DNA of 49,032 nucleotides from positions 1-49,032 of the forward strand of contig CAZLZJ010000009.1 of assembly GCA_964563975.1 (NCBI GenBank). The letters are read 5' to 3'. This DNA is from JAAYJR01 sp964563975 (lineage in GTDB: Bacteria > Bacteroidota > Bacteroidia > Bacteroidales > Prolixibacteraceae). Within the stretch, counting starts at the first letter, position 1, and each line of letters starts with the position of its first letter. A program made the translations under genes and the position numbers. Positions 1-8,017 of the stretch are shown one piece after another. Below the pieces are notes generated by a model, which had not been told where the DNA came from, searched no databases, and saw only the letters and a program-made list of their open reading frames with translations.

Positions 1-3
1 GTT

Positions 4-41
4 AAATAAAAAACCGCTGAACTTCATTTGAAATCCAGCGG
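4..41 (-). terminator. Rho-independent terminator of tRNA-Asn
   Basis: A 7-bp inverted repeat (12-18 with 35-41) reads on the minus strand as a hairpin followed at once by a run of T (complement of the A run at 8-13). It lies 26 bases past the tRNA 3' end, so it should end the tRNA transcript. Seen directly in the sequence. Confidence 0.8.
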
Positions 42-67
42 TAATGCATGTTTTAGATTTTTTGGAG

Positions 68-141
68 CTCCCCAGGTAGGACTTGAACCTACGACCTACG
101 GATTAACAGTCCGCCGCTCTAACCAACTGAGCTACTAGGGA
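68..141 (-). tRNA. tRNA-Asn (GTT)
   Basis: The minus strand folds as a 74-nt cloverleaf. The acceptor stem TCCCTAG pairs with CTGGGGA (one T-G wobble), the D arm contains AGCTCAGTTGG, and the T arm contains GGTTCAAGTCC. The seven-base anticodon loop CTGTTAA gives anticodon GTT (complement of 105-107). The discriminator base is G, as expected for asparagine tRNAs. CCA is not encoded. A terminator follows. No other tRNA was found in the window. Confidence 0.97.
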
Positions 142-473
142 ATTTATCATTTTTTTATCTTTCAGGCATTTATATCTGATCACTTTTCTGATAAAAGCAA
201 TTAAGTATACCATAAGATAACAGATATTTCAATGATCATCTTTTTAGAAGACGATGCAAAAATAACAGCTTTTCAATAAAGAAAAAATTTTTTAATAAAT
301 ATTATTACTGATCCGGCTTTAAAAATAATTGATTGAGCCCCAGTGCCGTTTATTGCAGAAAAGAGGCCGGTTAATATTTAAATTATAATCCTGCAGTTGT
401 TTTATTTTATATTCAATTTTACTAATTTTGGCTTATTAATATAAAGAAAACTAATTAAGTGCATTAAAAAAAT
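142..473. other. Intergenic region between tRNA-Asn and the FISUMP lipoprotein
   Basis: No gene is visible in these 332 bases on either strand; the stretch is AT-rich with short stop-ridden frames. It must hold the tRNA promoter (minus) and the promoter of the lipoprotein gene (plus). On the minus strand TATTTTTG at 257-264 fits the Bacteroidota -7 box TAnnTTTG, but it has no matching -33 TTTG, so it is only a weak candidate. Confidence 0.5.
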
Positions 474-1370
474 ATGAACAAAAGTTATAATATTTCAAAA
501 ATATACTTTCATATTTATCTGATAATGCTTCTACTGTTCGGTTTTTCCGGATGTAACAGTGATGACGATAATGTTGATCCTGCTGAGCTTCCTGAAATTA
601 TATTTGAGGTAAATAACCCTTCTGAGACCGGAGCAGCCGACGGATCAATCAGTACAAATATTACCGGGGGCGTGTCTCCATATATTTTTTTATGGTCTAA
701 CGGCGCTCAAAGTCAAAATTTGGAGGAGCTTTCGGCAGGAAACTACATTTTGCATGTTACCGACGATAATGGGCAAGAGGCGGTTGATAGTGTCAGCCTT
801 ACAGATGTGGTAACGGATGTTGACGGTAATATCTACACCATAAAAAAAATTGGAAACCAAACTTGGATGAGGGAAAATTTAAGAGTGCGGCATACTCCCG
901 ACACTACTGAAATAATAAGTTATGTTTATAATAATGATACTGATTTGCAGTTAAAATATGGTCGTTTATATACATGGAATGTGGCTATGAACGGATCAGT
1001 TAATGAAGGGGCCCAGGGAATTTGCCCCTGCGGGTGGCATATTCCTTCCGATAATGAGTTTAAAGAGCTTGAAATATATTTGGGTATGACAGAGGCTGAA
1101 GCAAATATTGCTAATGCCTGGCGTGGATCTCCGGTAGGGGGAAGGCTGAAGGCAGGCGGCGATTCGGGATATGATGCACAATTGGCAGGGCGCTGCTTTG
1201 CCAACTACTACTATTTGTTAGGCCAGTGGGAGTATGTGTGGACATCTTCCGAATATGGTAACAATTCGGCTTGGAGACGCTGCCTTGATAAAGGCCGCTT
1301 AACTGTCGGACGGTACAATACATTTACTAAAGAATACGGTTTTTCAGTCAGATGTATAAAAGATGAGTAG
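474..1370 (+). CDS. Secreted lipoprotein with SprB repeat and FISUMP domain
   Basis: A 298-residue surface or exported lipoprotein. The N-terminus has a hydrophobic stretch (about 10-26) and a lipobox ending GFSGC with the lipidated Cys at 27, followed by an acidic SDDD stretch that in Bacteroidota can favour surface export. Residues about 43-108 match the SprB repeat pattern (GAADGSISTNITGG, LWSNG, LSAGNY, VTDDNG). Residues about 112-298 are a Fibrobacter succinogenes major paralogous (FISUMP) domain, recognised by DVDGNIYTIKKIGNQTWM, LYTW and CPCGWHIPSDNE, ending in SVRCIKDE. FISUMP domains occur in many secreted Bacteroidota and Fibrobacter proteins, and their ligand is generally unknown. 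The gene stands alone, and its ATG at 474 is the first good start before the signal. The family call is firm; the function is not known. Confidence 0.85.
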   Translation: MNKSYNISKIYFHIYLIMLLLFGFSGCNSDDDNVDPAELPEIIFEVNNPSETGAADGSISTNITGGVSPYIFLWSNGAQSQNLEELSAGNYILHVTDDNGQEAVDSVSLTDVVTDVDGNIYTIKKIGNQTWMRENLRVRHTPDTTEIISYVYNNDTDLQLKYGRLYTWNVAMNGSVNEGAQGICPCGWHIPSDNEFKELEIYLGMTEAEANIANAWRGSPVGGRLKAGGDSGYDAQLAGRCFANYYYLLGQWEYVWTSSEYGNNSAWRRCLDKGRLTVGRYNTFTKEYGFSVRCIKDE

Positions 1371-1481
1371 AACAGAAGTTTTGCCAAATGGTGATGAATA
1401 TTTTTCAAATTCACAAATTGGATAAGTTAAAATTGGCTGGAAGTTAGATTTGCATAAAAAAGTGGCTTTTTTTAATTACAG

Positions 1482-1562
1482 GAAAATGCTGGCGGGGTTT
1501 AAGGGGTAATACCCTTTTATATAAATAATTAAAATTTAAATATTTAATTTAATTATATTCGA
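1482..1562 (+). repeat. 81-bp upstream element, copy 1
   Basis: This stretch aligns without gaps to 26108-26188, with 71 of 81 positions identical by hand count. It shares GGTTTAAGGGGTAATA, CTTTTATATAAATAATT and AATTATATTCGA. It ends 9 bases before the ATG at 1572. The other copy ends directly at the rmlB ATG. The position suggests a mobile or duplicated promoter/leader region. TATATTCG near the 3' end (1554-1561) is one mismatch from TAnnTTTG. Confidence 0.75.
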
Positions 1563-1569
1563 GAACGAG

Positions 1570-1779
1570 GAATGAAGAAAACAGTCTGGCTTTTATCTAT
1601 TTGGATATTATCGGGATTAAACTTNNNNNNNNNNNNNNNNNNNNNNNNNNNNNNNNNNNNNNNNNNNNNNNNNNNNNNNNNNNNNNNNNNNNNNNNNNNN
1701 NNNNNNNNNNNNNNNNNNNNNNNNGAATGAAGAAAACAGTCTGGCTTTTATCTATTTGGATATTATCGGGATTAAACTT
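1570..1779. other. False assembly gap flanked by an identical 55-base overlap
   Basis: Bases 1570-1624, directly left of a run of exactly 100 N (1625-1724), are identical to bases 1725-1779 directly right of it. A perfect overlap of two contig ends joined with a default-length N spacer is the simplest explanation. The true sequence is then continuous and the ATG at 1572 and at 1727 are the same start codon. Any reading frame translated through the N run is an artefact. Confidence 0.9.
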
Positions 1780-2074
1780 CAGTTGCAGTAAAGCGGATGA
1801 AGAACCCGGTGAAAAATTTTTATTTCACTCTTTAATTTCGGAGAAGGATTTAATAATGGCAGGAGAACAAACAAAAATAACAGCTGATGTTACCGGAGGA
1901 AATCCTACTTATACCTGGTCTGCTGATGCCGGGAGATTAGATCCTGCAGATAAGCCTTTTCAGGTAATTTTTTCTGCCGGTGAATGCGAATTGGGCATTA
2001 GAAAAGTTACATGTAAAGTTACCAGTGGCAATCAGTCTGAAACAAAAGATGTGCTTATTACTGTTTATGATTAA
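1727..2074 (+). CDS. Small Ig-like lipoprotein
   Basis: A 115-residue lipoprotein. The signal peptide MKKTVWLLSIWILSG leads to a lipobox LNFSC with Cys20. The rest is one compact, probably beta-sandwich domain (about 27-115) with ITADVTGGNPTYTWSADAG and a closing KDVLITVYD, resembling PKD/Ig-like folds; I cannot name the family. The start is duplicated at 1572 because of the false gap, so the gene is complete. The downstream barrel gene begins inside its last codons (8-nt overlap), so the two are one translationally coupled unit. Copy 1 of the 81-bp element lies directly upstream and may carry the promoter. Confidence 0.75.
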   Translation: MKKTVWLLSIWILSGLNFSCSKADEEPGEKFLFHSLISEKDLIMAGEQTKITADVTGGNPTYTWSADAGRLDPADKPFQVIFSAGECELGIRKVTCKVTSGNQSETKDVLITVYD

Positions 2075-3002
2075 ATTGAAATGTATACTATTTGCCGGGT
2101 TTGTTGTTTTATTACCCTTCTTTTTATGGGCGCAATGCCTTTCATCTGTTAATCCCGTAGGAGGTACCGATAACCTTTTGGTTCTTGACAAGAGCAGTAT
2201 AAGAGTGATATCCTTTTATAAATATGGACAAAGTAACAGCTATTTTGAAGGGTCTTCGCTGTCTGATTACAGATATATAGAAAAAGCCGATTATAATTTC
2301 CTTTCGGTAATATTAGGGTATGGCCTCTCTACGAAGACGACTCTTGAATTTGAAGCAGGTTATTTTTTAAATAAAAGATACAGTTATGTCGGCTCTTCGC
2401 ATCCGCATACGGGAAGGGGGCTTTCCAATCTTGTCTGTTTAGTAAAAAGCAGCCTCTATTCTGACCATGTAAACAGGTTTTATATTACCGGCGCTGTAGG
2501 ACCAAAGATCCCTTTTTCACGTAACTACCGGTATGCAAACAATATACAACTTCCTGTAGAAGTACAACCAACCATTGGAGCTTATGGTGCCGTAATAAGT
2601 TCTTCATTTGTGAAAGAAGTTTCTGCTACCGGTACCCGCTATTTTTTAACGAACAGGCTGGAGATGAATGGTACTAATAAAAACAGTTATAAATTAGGGA
2701 CATCAATATATAACTCTTTTTATATTTCAAAACATTTAATGTTTTCATGGCTGAAAGGAGACTGGACGGCTATTGTTCAGCTTCGAAATGAACTTCGCGC
2801 TTCAGATAAATTAAATAATAAAATAAAAGCTTCCTCCGGGAGCACCCTGTTTTTTATATCACCTCAAATAAACTACGTTCTAAAAGGAGACTGGTATATT
2901 TCAGGCATGTATGACTTGCCGGTATATCAAAAATTTAAAGGCACCCAGCTGGGAGCAGGAACAGGCTTTACATTTATCATATCAAAAACTTTTATGCTTT
3001 GA
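2067..3002 (+). CDS. Outer-membrane beta-barrel protein, unknown function
   Basis: A 311-residue exported protein. I chose the ATG at 2067 because it opens a proper signal peptide (IKLKCILFAGFVVLLPFFLW then AQC); the frame is open further upstream, but that part only overlaps the preceding gene. The mature part shows alternating aromatic/polar strands (for example LEFEAGYF, RFYITGAVG, YLTNRLEM) and ends in hydrophobic FTFIISKTFML, as expected for a barrel of roughly 10-14 strands. The mature N-terminus begins CLSSVNPVGGTDNLLVL. I do not recognise a named family. The gene overlaps the upstream lipoprotein gene by 8 nt, suggesting a lipoprotein/barrel pair in the outer membrane. Its 3' end overlaps convergent hemH by 11 nt. 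Confidence 0.7.
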   Translation: MIKLKCILFAGFVVLLPFFLWAQCLSSVNPVGGTDNLLVLDKSSIRVISFYKYGQSNSYFEGSSLSDYRYIEKADYNFLSVILGYGLSTKTTLEFEAGYFLNKRYSYVGSSHPHTGRGLSNLVCLVKSSLYSDHVNRFYITGAVGPKIPFSRNYRYANNIQLPVEVQPTIGAYGAVISSSFVKEVSATGTRYFLTNRLEMNGTNKNSYKLGTSIYNSFYISKHLMFSWLKGDWTAIVQLRNELRASDKLNNKIKASSGSTLFFISPQINYVLKGDWYISGMYDLPVYQKFKGTQLGAGTGFTFIISKTFML

Positions 3003-4044
3003 AATGGAATTGGCTTACAGAATATTTGTTTATACATTCATAAGTTATCTCTTTCAGCGCATCTATCCATAGGTCATTAAAATTCAGGCTGGTTACCAAT
3101 TGGAGTTCTTCTCCGCCCGACTCTTTAAAAAGTTTCCGGTAATCTTCTCCTATCTCTATCAGGGTTTCAAGACAATCTGCCACAAATGATGGAGTTGCAA
3201 TCAAAATACGTTTATATCCTTTTTTGAGGGACTCTATTACTATATCATCGGTGAAGGGAGACATCCAGTTTTTTGAAAGCCTTGACTGAAAGGCTACAGT
3301 GTAATCTGTATTATCAAGCTTTAACTCCTTTGCCAATAACCTGGATGTAGCAAAACATGTTGCACGGTAACAATATTTTCCATATTCCGGAAGATATTGA
3401 TTGCATTTACAATTATCAGGGCTGATGTCCGGATGACATTTTTTAAGATGCCGGTTGGGGAGGCCATGAAAAGAAAAAATAATATGGTCGTATGAGGGAG
3501 GATTATATTTTTTTACCTCTGCACTCATAGCTTTTATGAATAGGGGATGGTCATAGAATTGATCTTTAATTATAACTTTTATCTCCATTTTCCTTTTACG
3601 CAACTCATTTTTTACTACTTCCAGAACAGTTCCAGTAGTTGACATTGCAAATTGGGGAAAGAGAGGTATAATAAGAAGATTATTAAAGCCTCCCATATCA
3701 ATTTTTTTTAAGGCTTTTTTATAACCCGGTTTTCCATAACGCATAGCTGCAAAAACTTTAAAGTTCTTGTCAAGAGAGGCTTCAAGTTTTTTTGCCATTT
3801 CCAAAGAGTAGTAAATTAATGGTGAACCCTCTTTTATCCATAATCGTTTATATAGTCGTGTTGATCTTAATATTCTGGATGGAATGATAATAAAATTAAC
3901 TAACAGGATACTCAACACTCGTGGCAGGTCAATTACCTTTTTGTTATTTAAAAATTGTGTCAGGTACTTCCATACCTGCAGGACCTTTGGTTTTTCGGGA
4001 CTCCCAATATTTAAGAGCAATATTGCAGTTTTATCGGCTGTCAT
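2992..4044 (-). CDS. hemH: Ferrochelatase
   Basis: Inserts Fe2+ into protoporphyrin IX to give protoheme, the last step of the protoporphyrin-dependent route; acts in the cytoplasm or at the inner membrane face. The 350 residues match the family's usual size. Visible landmarks are AILLLNIGSPEKP near the start, the catalytic histidine in SFHGLP (His193), the second active-site acidic residue in ETLIEIGED (Glu293) and the cysteine-rich stretch around 203-230 (CHPDISPDNCKC, YCYRATC). The ATG overlaps the hemG stop as ATGA, so translation is coupled. It is the last gene of the minus-strand heme cluster. The 3' end overlaps the convergent barrel gene by 11 nt. Confidence 0.95.
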   Translation of the reverse strand: MTADKTAILLLNIGSPEKPKVLQVWKYLTQFLNNKKVIDLPRVLSILLVNFIIIPSRILRSTRLYKRLWIKEGSPLIYYSLEMAKKLEASLDKNFKVFAAMRYGKPGYKKALKKIDMGGFNNLLIIPLFPQFAMSTTGTVLEVVKNELRKRKMEIKVIIKDQFYDHPLFIKAMSAEVKKYNPPSYDHIIFSFHGLPNRHLKKCHPDISPDNCKCNQYLPEYGKYCYRATCFATSRLLAKELKLDNTDYTVAFQSRLSKNWMSPFTDDIVIESLKKGYKRILIATPSFVADCLETLIEIGEDYRKLFKESGGEELQLVTSLNFNDLWIDALKEITYECINKYSVSQFHFKA

Positions 4045-5381
4045 TTGTCAGTTAGTTGGTTAGCAATATTTTTGCCTTGCTTAATACGATCCGCAATACC
4101 TATACCGTCACGAATATTTCCTCCAAGTATCAGCCCGGGAAATTTTTTTTCTATGCTACCAATAGTTTTTAATTTATCTGAAGATTCCAATCCATATTGT
4201 GGAATTGCATATTTATATCTGAATATCTTAATAAGATCGGGGTGAAACTCCTTAAGTTTAAACATTGCTTTCAATTCTTTCCCGACAATTTCTTTAATCT
4301 CTGTGTCAGGTAAATTGGCAATATCAGCTTGTCTTACACCTCCTAAGAAAACTGATAACAGGGCACCCTCTTTTGGAGCTCTGTTTTTCAGGAAAGAGGA
4401 GATAAACAAGACTCCGAGTATTTTTCGGTTTTCGATTGAGGGAACCAGTCCGCCAAATGCCTTTAATTCTAAGCCGGTCCACTTTTTAAATCCAAGCGAT
4501 ACCTGTACGACTTGTGAATATTGCATTTTATTAATGGCCATTACCTCATCTTTTTGAAGAAAAGGAAATAACTTTTCAAGTTCATATCCGCCGGTTGCTG
4601 AAATAAGATGGGTAAACTTAAAATTGTCTTTATTTGAAATAAATTTTTTCTCTTTATAATTAAATTGAAGTCCATTGCATCCTGTCTGAATTTTATCCTT
4701 TCCAATATTTTTAACTAAAGCGTTAATAAGGTTACCAAGACCCCCTTCGACCGAAAAAATCTCTTTTGTGACTTTTTTTTCAGTTTCATCTTTTGGTTGA
4801 ATTGCTTTTTTTACTGCTCCGCCGATAAAACTGCCAAAGTCCTGTTCTAACTGATAGAGTTTCGGGAAAGCATATTGCGTTACCAGTTTTGCAGGATCAC
4901 CGGAATAGATCCCCAATATAAAGGGGTCGATAGCATAATTTAGAAAACTTTTTCCCATTCTTCTCAAAACCAGTCCGGCAAGGGTTTCTTCAGGATCATT
5001 TCCCCTTTTTCGGAAAGGCTCAGCTAACAATCTTAATTTATCGCTGAATGTGAATAGTGGTGTTTTTATTCCTGAAATTAGTCCTGAAGGGAGAGGCTCC
5101 CATCTCTCATTTTTCCATATCCATCTCGATTTAGCTGCTTTGTTAGCCACTTCAAGCTTACAGTCACTACCCAAGTCTTCAAATAACTGCACAGCCTCCA
5201 GACGGTTGAGCACCCCGGTGTTTGGTCCCATTTCAAAAATAAAACCATTTTCTGAATTGGTTTCAATAACTCCTCCCGCGCGGTTTGCTTTTTCGTATAT
5301 CCTGAAATTTATACCGTACCTGTTAAGATAATATGCTGTGGTTAATCCTGTTAAGCCGGCTCCAATAATTGCTACGTTCAT
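4041..5381 (-). CDS. hemG: Protoporphyrinogen/coproporphyrinogen oxidase (FAD)
   Basis: Oxidises protoporphyrinogen IX to protoporphyrin IX (HemG/HemY-type flavoenzyme). The 446-residue protein starts with the FAD-binding Rossmann motif VAIIGAGLTGLTTAYYL (Gly7, Gly9, Gly12), followed by YEKANRAGGVIET. Near the C-terminus LILGGNIRDGIGIADRI matches the second FAD-binding segment of the family. An in-frame ATG exists at 5414, but the one at 5381 puts the Rossmann strand at the N-terminus as usual. The gene lies 47 nt after hemN and overlaps hemH by 4 nt. HemY-type enzymes can also act on coproporphyrinogen III; the presence of HemN here favours the protoporphyrinogen role. Confidence 0.93.
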   Translation of the reverse strand: MNVAIIGAGLTGLTTAYYLNRYGINFRIYEKANRAGGVIETNSENGFIFEMGPNTGVLNRLEAVQLFEDLGSDCKLEVANKAAKSRWIWKNERWEPLPSGLISGIKTPLFTFSDKLRLLAEPFRKRGNDPEETLAGLVLRRMGKSFLNYAIDPFILGIYSGDPAKLVTQYAFPKLYQLEQDFGSFIGGAVKKAIQPKDETEKKVTKEIFSVEGGLGNLINALVKNIGKDKIQTGCNGLQFNYKEKKFISNKDNFKFTHLISATGGYELEKLFPFLQKDEVMAINKMQYSQVVQVSLGFKKWTGLELKAFGGLVPSIENRKILGVLFISSFLKNRAPKEGALLSVFLGGVRQADIANLPDTEIKEIVGKELKAMFKLKEFHPDLIKIFRYKYAIPQYGLESSDKLKTIGSIEKKFPGLILGGNIRDGIGIADRIKQGKNIANQLTDK

Positions 5382-5428
5382 ATTTTTTTGTTTTTTGCCA
5401 TGAGGGTGATCCAAATAATAACGATATT

Positions 5429-6817
5429 TTACAAAGAATTTGAAAACCGTTTAGTTTCACTCTTTATTTGAGGATCAAATTTAGCGGCAATATTTCTGAT
5501 AAAAAATCTGCCTTTTTCGGAGACTTTAAAAATTGTGTTTTTATCAATATTTAGTAATCCTTCATTTACAAACTCTTCAAATTTATTTTCCCTGAATCCG
5601 ATACTGTTTTTTATTTCCTTTTCCGGAAGGCTGAAGATTTCTCCTGTTTCCTTTAGGGAGATATAGTTGTTGCACATCAGCTCTGAAATAATATGTCTGA
5701 CTATTTTTTCATTTAGGTTAACTTTGTATCCTTTACAGGTAGCAAATATGCCACTGTCAATTATCTCTGTATATCTCTTAGGGTCTTTTTCGTTTTGGGT
5801 ATATACATTTTCCAGCTGGCTGATACCTGTTGCTCCGAAAGCATATACTTGTCCGGTTGTTTCACGTGTACAATATCCCTGGAAGTTGCGGTGGAGTTTA
5901 CGATTTTTCAGGGCTATACTCAGGTCATCATCTTTTTTTGCAAAATGATCAAGGCCAATAGGTGTGTAATCACTATCCGTAAGAATTTTATATCCGGTTT
6001 TAAACATTTCCAATTTTTCTTTTGCCTGCGGCAATCCTTTTGTTTCTAATATTTTTTGTGCTTTTTTTATCCACGGTACATGAGCATATGAAAAAGTTAC
6101 CAGCCTGTCGGGTGAGATTTGCACAGCCTTTTCAATAGTCTCTGAAAATGTTGTTTTTGTTTGAAGAGGAAGGCCATATATAAAATCCATATTGACCCCG
6201 ATATTGTTATAACTTCTTATTTGCGCTACGATCTCTTCAACCGGAATTGTGGGCGAATCCCGGTTTACACCCGACAGCACCTCCTGACTGAAATCCTGAA
6301 TGCCCAGGCTGAAGCGGTTAAAGCCGGCTGTAATAAGTTTGTCCAAATATGATTCATCAAGTAATGCAGGATGGCATTCGATAGCTATTTCAGGCTTTGA
6401 AATAAATGAAAAATTATCTTTTATTAGCCTCATAACATCATTGATCATCTCAGCGGGTATTGAGTTAGGAGTACCACCGCCCCAGTGAACCTGGGATACT
6501 TTACGGGAATGGTTTAACAGACCTTTAACCATCAAAATCTCTTTCTTGATGGCATCTATATAGTTTTTAATTATATTTTTATCACGGGTGAGATATGAAT
6601 TACATCCGCAGAAATAGCACAGCTTTGTGCAAAAGGGTATATGAATATATATAGAAATATTATTTGGGTGGTCTTCATTCGATCTTATGATTGCTATTTT
6701 GTACTCATCAGCTTTAAAGTCATTATAAAAATAGTTTGCCGGCGGATAGCTTGTATATCTTGGAACCGGAAGGTTATATTTAGCTATCAGGTCCTCAGGA
6801 ATCTCCATTTCTGTCAT
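5429..6817 (-). CDS. hemN: Oxygen-independent coproporphyrinogen III oxidase
   Basis: Radical-SAM enzyme that decarboxylates two propionates of coproporphyrinogen III to give protoporphyrinogen IX without oxygen. The 462 residues carry RYTSYPPA near residue 20 and the HemN cluster motif CxxxCxxCxC (Cys63, Cys67, Cys70, Cys72, in HIPFCTKLCYFCGC), with HWGGGTPNS following. The extra Cys and the RYTSYP element separate true HemN from HemW-like proteins. A C-terminal domain ending near 455 is present. The start lies inside the 3' end of the permease gene (23-nt overlap), indicating cotranscription. An alternative ATG three codons in is possible. Confidence 0.95.
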   Translation of the reverse strand: MTEMEIPEDLIAKYNLPVPRYTSYPPANYFYNDFKADEYKIAIIRSNEDHPNNISIYIHIPFCTKLCYFCGCNSYLTRDKNIIKNYIDAIKKEILMVKGLLNHSRKVSQVHWGGGTPNSIPAEMINDVMRLIKDNFSFISKPEIAIECHPALLDESYLDKLITAGFNRFSLGIQDFSQEVLSGVNRDSPTIPVEEIVAQIRSYNNIGVNMDFIYGLPLQTKTTFSETIEKAVQISPDRLVTFSYAHVPWIKKAQKILETKGLPQAKEKLEMFKTGYKILTDSDYTPIGLDHFAKKDDDLSIALKNRKLHRNFQGYCTRETTGQVYAFGATGISQLENVYTQNEKDPKRYTEIIDSGIFATCKGYKVNLNEKIVRHIISELMCNNYISLKETGEIFSLPEKEIKNSIGFRENKFEEFVNEGLLNIDKNTIFKVSEKGRFFIRNIAAKFDPQIKSETKRFSNSL

Positions 6818-8012
6818 AAAAGCTTTTTTTAAAAAATAAAGGTATTAAAATTAACAATGAAAGTGCAAGGATTACTTCCAGTAAAAAGAGGCCCCGGTAT
6901 GCTATGATATCAGCAACTTTTCCACTTACGACAGCTATAAACAGGCTGCTTATATGTGTAATAACAATTTGAATGGTAAAATCTGTACCCTCACGTCCCT
7001 TTCTTACTATTTTCATGGCAAGAGTATAGACAAATACTGATGACATTGCATAAGAGCTCCATAGTAGTGCAACGCCTGTATATATCAGATATAGAGGATG
7101 GTTTGTAAAAGTCAGGAAAAAAAAGTATAAAGCGGCCAAGAAATTAAAAACAGGGAATATCCATACAGTTTTTTTAAGGCCGATTCTCCGGATCAGTATA
7201 CCTGCCGGAATTGTCGTCAGAGTACCGCAGGCAGTACCGAATATTCCGGAGATAAAGCCGATCTCCCTGATTCCATAACCAAGATCTACCAGATAGGGTT
7301 TTATCATTGTAAGTATCCCGATAAGGCCTGAATAGAACAGGAATAGCAACAAAAGATGGCTGATGATTTTTTTTTGCCTGAAGAAGTATATAAATTCAAG
7401 AGGAGAAATGTTTTTTCTTTTTTCAGATGGTGTTATCTCCTTTTTTGCAGGATATAACGATATAGGAATTAATATTACAATTACGAAAGCTGCAAGGAGA
7501 AAAAGCAGATATTTCCAACCCCAATAGTGATAAATTACAAGCAATACTCCGCTCCCAACAAGAGTTCCCATAAAGTTGCCGGCCGATTGCATACTGTTGC
7601 CTAAACTTCTTTCTTTTTCTTTAAGGATTAAAATAGCAAATGCGTCGGTTGCAATATCATGTGTGGCTGATGCAAAAAAAGCAATTATCATAAGCACAAT
7701 TATTGTAATAAAGTCTGTCTCCAAATTAAAAAAGCCGGTGGCAAAAATGACAATTGCATAAAAAGATTCAGAAACTAATATCCACCGGCGGTATTGAGAT
7801 GCATTTTGACTTGTTCTGTCGACTAACGGAGCCCATAAAAATTTAATTATCCAGGGCAGCTTTATCAGTTGTAAATACCCGATCGATTCTAAAGAGTAGT
7901 TTTCCATTCGCATTATAACCGGCACAACTGTTGAAAAAAAACTCATTGGAATGGATTGTGCAAGGTAAAGGGTTAGAAGTGTCAGATATTTATTTGTCTC
8001 TTTTATTTTCAT
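6795..8012 (-). CDS. MFS permease, AmpG / RhtX-FptX-like
   Basis: A 405-residue inner-membrane protein with about 12 hydrophobic segments. Its sequence follows the AmpG-related branch of the major facilitator superfamily: YLAQSIPMSFF in helix 1, KFLWAPLVDR after helix 2, and SATHDIATDAFAI around helix 4. This branch contains muropeptide importers (AmpG) and single-protein siderophore importers (RhtX, FptX). Here it sits 5 nt after a TonB receptor gene and overlaps hemN, so import of the receptor's ligand, perhaps a porphyrin or iron complex, is more likely than muropeptide recycling. That assignment is inference from neighbours. Confidence 0.8.
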   Translation of the reverse strand: MKIKETNKYLTLLTLYLAQSIPMSFFSTVVPVIMRMENYSLESIGYLQLIKLPWIIKFLWAPLVDRTSQNASQYRRWILVSESFYAIVIFATGFFNLETDFITIIVLMIIAFFASATHDIATDAFAILILKEKERSLGNSMQSAGNFMGTLVGSGVLLVIYHYWGWKYLLFLLAAFVIVILIPISLYPAKKEITPSEKRKNISPLEFIYFFRQKKIISHLLLLFLFYSGLIGILTMIKPYLVDLGYGIREIGFISGIFGTACGTLTTIPAGILIRRIGLKKTVWIFPVFNFLAALYFFFLTFTNHPLYLIYTGVALLWSSYAMSSVFVYTLAMKIVRKGREGTDFTIQIVITHISSLFIAVVSGKVADIIAYRGLFLLEVILALSLLILIPLFFKKSFYDRNGDS

Positions 8013-8017
8013 CTGTT

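Noticed and set aside
1456..1472. AAAAAAG-TGG-CTTTTTT hairpin after the FISUMP gene
   Set aside because: The stem is almost only A-T pairs and would be too weak to call a terminator.
1980..2066. Upstream extension of the barrel protein reading frame
   Set aside because: It overlaps the lipoprotein gene and lacks a signal peptide, whereas the ATG at 2067 starts a clear one.
1601..2074. A 157-residue frame running through the first N block
   Set aside because: It reads through artificial N bases; the real gene starts at 1727 (same codon as 1572).
6795..8012. Assignment of the permease as AmpG muropeptide importer
   Set aside because: The sequence family includes siderophore importers as well, and the TonB receptor and heme genes around it argue against a cell-wall recycling role.
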